64,000 nt of DNA from Piromyces finnis. Taxonomy: Eukaryota; Neocallimastigomycota; Neocallimastigomycetes; Neocallimastigales; Neocallimastigaceae. Numbering within the stretch: position 1 is the stretch's first letter; the number at the start of each line of letters is the position of its first letter. The stretch lies in assembly GCA_002104945.1 (NCBI GenBank), contig MCFH01000009.1, positions 884,501-948,500 on the forward strand, in the 5' to 3' direction. A program made the position numbers and the translations under genes. This document shows positions 61,006-64,000 of the stretch, in pieces. A model generated the notes under the pieces. It was not told where the DNA came from, made no database searches, and worked only from the letters and a program-made list of their open reading frames with translations.

Positions 61006-64000
61006 ATGCTATATCTACTACTATTGTTTTTATTAATAACACATATAAGTGCTGAAAATTTACCAATAATTTGTAATGTTATAAATATTTAATAATATTT
61101 TTTTTTCAATATAAGAAACTATCATCAAAACATAATTTTATTCTGATATATTCTTTTTTTTTTTTTTTATAAAATATAAAACTATTAAATACTATATATA
61201 TCAATTAATACTTTTTTTTTTTGATCAATAACTCTAAAATACCAATAGATGGCCATTTTAAGAATGGAACAAGAGTAGAGATATGTAAAAATAATACACT
61301 AGACTGTTCAGATGTAGCAGAATCCTATACTGTAGGTGAAGGAAGTAAAGAATTTTTAATATGGACACCGTTTGGTGAACCTGGAAAAGCAGGTGAACAT
61401 GTCGGAAATATATTAGCAAGAGCACTTAGACAATTAGTTATAAATACTAGAGATAAAAAAACAAATATGGATACTATTAAAGGCAGAATTGTTGTAAAGT
61501 CATGGTCAGATATGTCCTATGTACCTATTTGTCAAGAGGATGATCCTAATTCAGAATGTCCAACAATTATGATTTTAGGTACAACTCAATTCGCTTATAG
61601 ATCCAAACAAGGAGAAATAAAAATATTAGATGGCTATTTTGATAAATATTTAAATGATACACATGAACCCATTACCGATAGTTTTCTAAAACAAGTATAT
61701 TATGATTACAATATTGATGGTCATTTTATGGCTGTTCCATTGGTATTAGATATTCGTTTATTATACTTTAAGTATGTAAAGTTTATCGATTTTTTTTTCA
61801 CGAAAAACAATATAATTTTTAATTTTTTTTTTATTGATCATCATGAAATAATATATATATATATACATTGTATACATTTAATAATGATAGTCGAACAACG
61901 TTTGATACATTAAATTTGGAATATCCGCCTGTAATTATTGAAGCAATAATAATATAAGATAATATAAATTTATTATAATTATACAAACTTAATTTTAATT
62001 ATTATATAATTAGCCATATGGAAATTGGGGTACTTATTCGGAACCATATTATTTAACATGGAATTGGGAAATGTTTGTTAGCTATATTAGAAAAATTAGA
62101 CAACATTTTCCTAATGATCTAGCATTTTCATTTACAGGACAATATGATGAAGAAATGAAGTTATTTCATATGATTATTAAAAATTATTATATTGAAACTA
62201 TTGATGAAAACAAAACTTGTGGTTTTTTAAATAATAAAGAAAAGGTATTACAAATTATAGAAACAATTATCAAACCTATATTTTCACAATTAGGAGATGA
62301 TTGGTACCCGGATAATGAAGAAACTAGAGCCTTTTTAAACAATAATGATTATATTGCTCCGGAAGATCTACCAAAAATGTAATAATATAAAAATATATAT
62401 AGAGCTCTGAAAAACAAAACAAAATAGTAAAAAAAAAAAAAAAAGAGATGAAAACAAAAATAATTTTTTTTTTAAAAATAAAATGATAATATTAATTTTT
62501 AACATTATAATGTATATAATATATGAATCTTTTTAAAATAATTAGATGTTGTCGAGATACGTCAGTATATAGTAATGGTTTTTTAGGATTTACCATCGAC
62601 AGTCCAAATTCAATGAGAAAAGTAAATATCTATAGTGAAAATAATTTAAATGGAGAAATTGCAGCTGGTTTTATTCCTGGATCAACTTCATGTAAAAATT
62701 CATTCCAAAAAATATATAATATGTAACAATTAGGATTAATATTATTGAATAAAATTTTATTATTTATTATAAATGGACTAAAACATTTATATCTATTTAA
62801 CCTTTATATAATATTTATTATTATTATTATTATTATTTTTTTTTTTTAAAAAAAAAAAACAATTAATTTTTAAATATTATATATTATAAAATAAATTAAT
62901 GATGAATAAAATAAATAAAGATTTAGGAGGATCTGGAATAGTGATATCTAACAATATAAGTGAAGAAATGCAAGATATTGCTTGGAATTTTATTTTAATG
63001 CTTATTAATAAATCATTAAATTATTTAACAGATATTGGTATAGCTACAAATATGATGCCTCCTTATGATTCTTTATTTGATGTTAAATATTGGAATGAAA
63101 AAGAATGGGATATACCAAAAAATCAAATTCGTCATTCTTTACAAATACAATATCCTCGTCAAACATTTCCAGAATTTGGTGAACTAGAAGATCGTCATCC
63201 TATTCGATTAATGATGTAAATCTCGTTATATTTGTATTTTATTTTTTCTTTTTAATTAATAATATATATGTAAATTAATTTTTTTAACATTTTTATTATT
63301 ATAATAAAATTAAAAAAAAAAAAAAATAGACTGGAAATAATGAAAAAAAAAGTTGATCCATCTGAGGCTATTGATAGATGTTGTAAATTAATGAATAGTG
63401 TATTAGCAGGTGAATGCACTGATAAACATTGGGTATGCAAATAATTTTTATTATAATATCTTTTTTTAATAAATAAAACTATATTTACTTTTTATTTATT
63501 GAAATGAGAAAAATCCATACTTTTAATAATAACATTATTATACTATATTACTGATATTAATGAATAGACATATTCAATAAGTGAATGTACAAGTCTTCAA
63601 AATAGAAAAATTCAATTTAGTTGGAATAATAGCTCATGTAAAGGAGGTATTTCCCTTCCAAAAGATACTACTATTGATTGTTCGTATATATCACCACGTT
63701 CTGGATTTGGAGGTTCTATGATTATTTTCTCATTGTTAGGTATTATACTCAGTTTGGTATATCTAAGCCTATTCTATAAATATCGTAATACCGAGCCAAT
63801 AAAGAAAGCACCATTAAATTTTTCAGCTGTGGTTATTTTTGGGGCTATATTAAATTTCTCATCTGTAATTTTTACTACTGGTCAACCAAATGAATTTAAA
63901 TGTATTTTTAGTAAATGGCTTTTAGTAATTGGATTTGGTTTATCCTTTGGTGGATTTGCTGTAAAACTAAAGAAAATTTATGAAATATATAATTCTCATA
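61006..64000 (+). CDS. Class C GPCR-like receptor with solute-binding-protein ectodomain (3' partial)
   Basis: Predicted plasma-membrane receptor. The ATG at 61006 gives signal peptide MLYLLLLFLLITHISA before ENLPII, then an intron. The ectodomain (61250-63700) reads as a type-2 periplasmic binding protein: FLIWTPFGEPGKAGEH, IDGHFMAVPLVLDIRLLYF, an aromatic YLTWNWEMFVSYIRK, and GGSGIVISNN followed by AWNFILMLINKS. Phases checked at several junctions keep it open (donors near 62690, 63217 and 63432). A Cys-containing stalk leads to SPRSGFGG and the membrane part: TM1 SMIIFSLLGIILSLVYL, TM2 FSAVVIFGAILNFSSVIF and TM3, which begins CIFSKWLLVIGFGLSFGG, the class C (GABA-B-like) pattern with its conserved Cys. 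TM4-7 and the tail lie beyond the window. The ligand is unknown; carbohydrate or other nutrient sensing is a reasonable guess from the binding-protein fold. The G-gamma at 24325 could serve such a receptor. Confidence 0.88.

Overview
The window looks like nuclear DNA of a zoosporic fungus with an extremely AT-rich genome, most probably an anaerobic gut fungus (Neocallimastigomycota); genus not resolved. Grounds seen directly: almost pure A/T spacers with long A, T, TTA and TTTA runs; genes broken by many short GT...AG introns; coding regions rich in Asn/Lys/Ile/Ser; two genes of flagellar type; a fungal-type G-gamma subunit; and a class C receptor whose outer domain is a bacterial-type solute-binding protein. 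All coordinates for multi-exon genes are spans; splice sites were placed by eye.

Layout. 324-4145 (+) C2H2 zinc-finger protein with a possible degenerate bromodomain-like N-terminus. 5088-12458 (-) HECT E3 ubiquitin ligase of the UFD4/TRIP12 family. 14520-22424 (+) CFAP43-like axonemal protein. 24325-24540 (+) G-protein gamma subunit. 25311-28701 (-) m-AAA protease (AFG3/Yta12 family). 29659-32531 (-) NOT3/NOT5 subunit of CCR4-NOT. 33899-42654 (+) very large WD40 plus HEAT-like protein, resembling WDR97/WDR87-type ciliary proteins. 43092-48710 (-) a three-part protein: MLKL-like helical bundle, TKL-type kinase, then an array of plant-like leucine-rich repeats, mostly one repeat per exon. 50218-51841 (-) transcriptional cyclin (K/T type). 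51842-58465 is a 6.6 kb gene-free desert holding a SINE-like retroposon (about 55730-55987) and a perfect 2 x 78 bp tandem duplication. 58466-59335 (-) intronless alpha/beta hydrolase, a candidate for bacterial transfer. 61006-64000 (+, runs off the end) class C GPCR-like receptor with a periplasmic-binding-protein-type ectodomain.

How they fit. The genes are separate transcription units, not an operon or cluster. CFAP43 and the WD40/HEAT protein fit a flagellated zoospore. The receptor and G-gamma belong to the same kind of signalling pathway. UFD4, NOT3/5 and the cyclin are housekeeping. The m-AAA protease is notable because gut fungi have hydrogenosomes instead of respiring mitochondria.

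The item I rate most unusual is the MLKL-like/kinase/LRR protein, whose LRR array is encoded by near-identical-length phase-2 exons. The SINE-like insertion, with a 33-base A tail and perfect 13-bp flanking repeats, is the clearest mobile-element signal.
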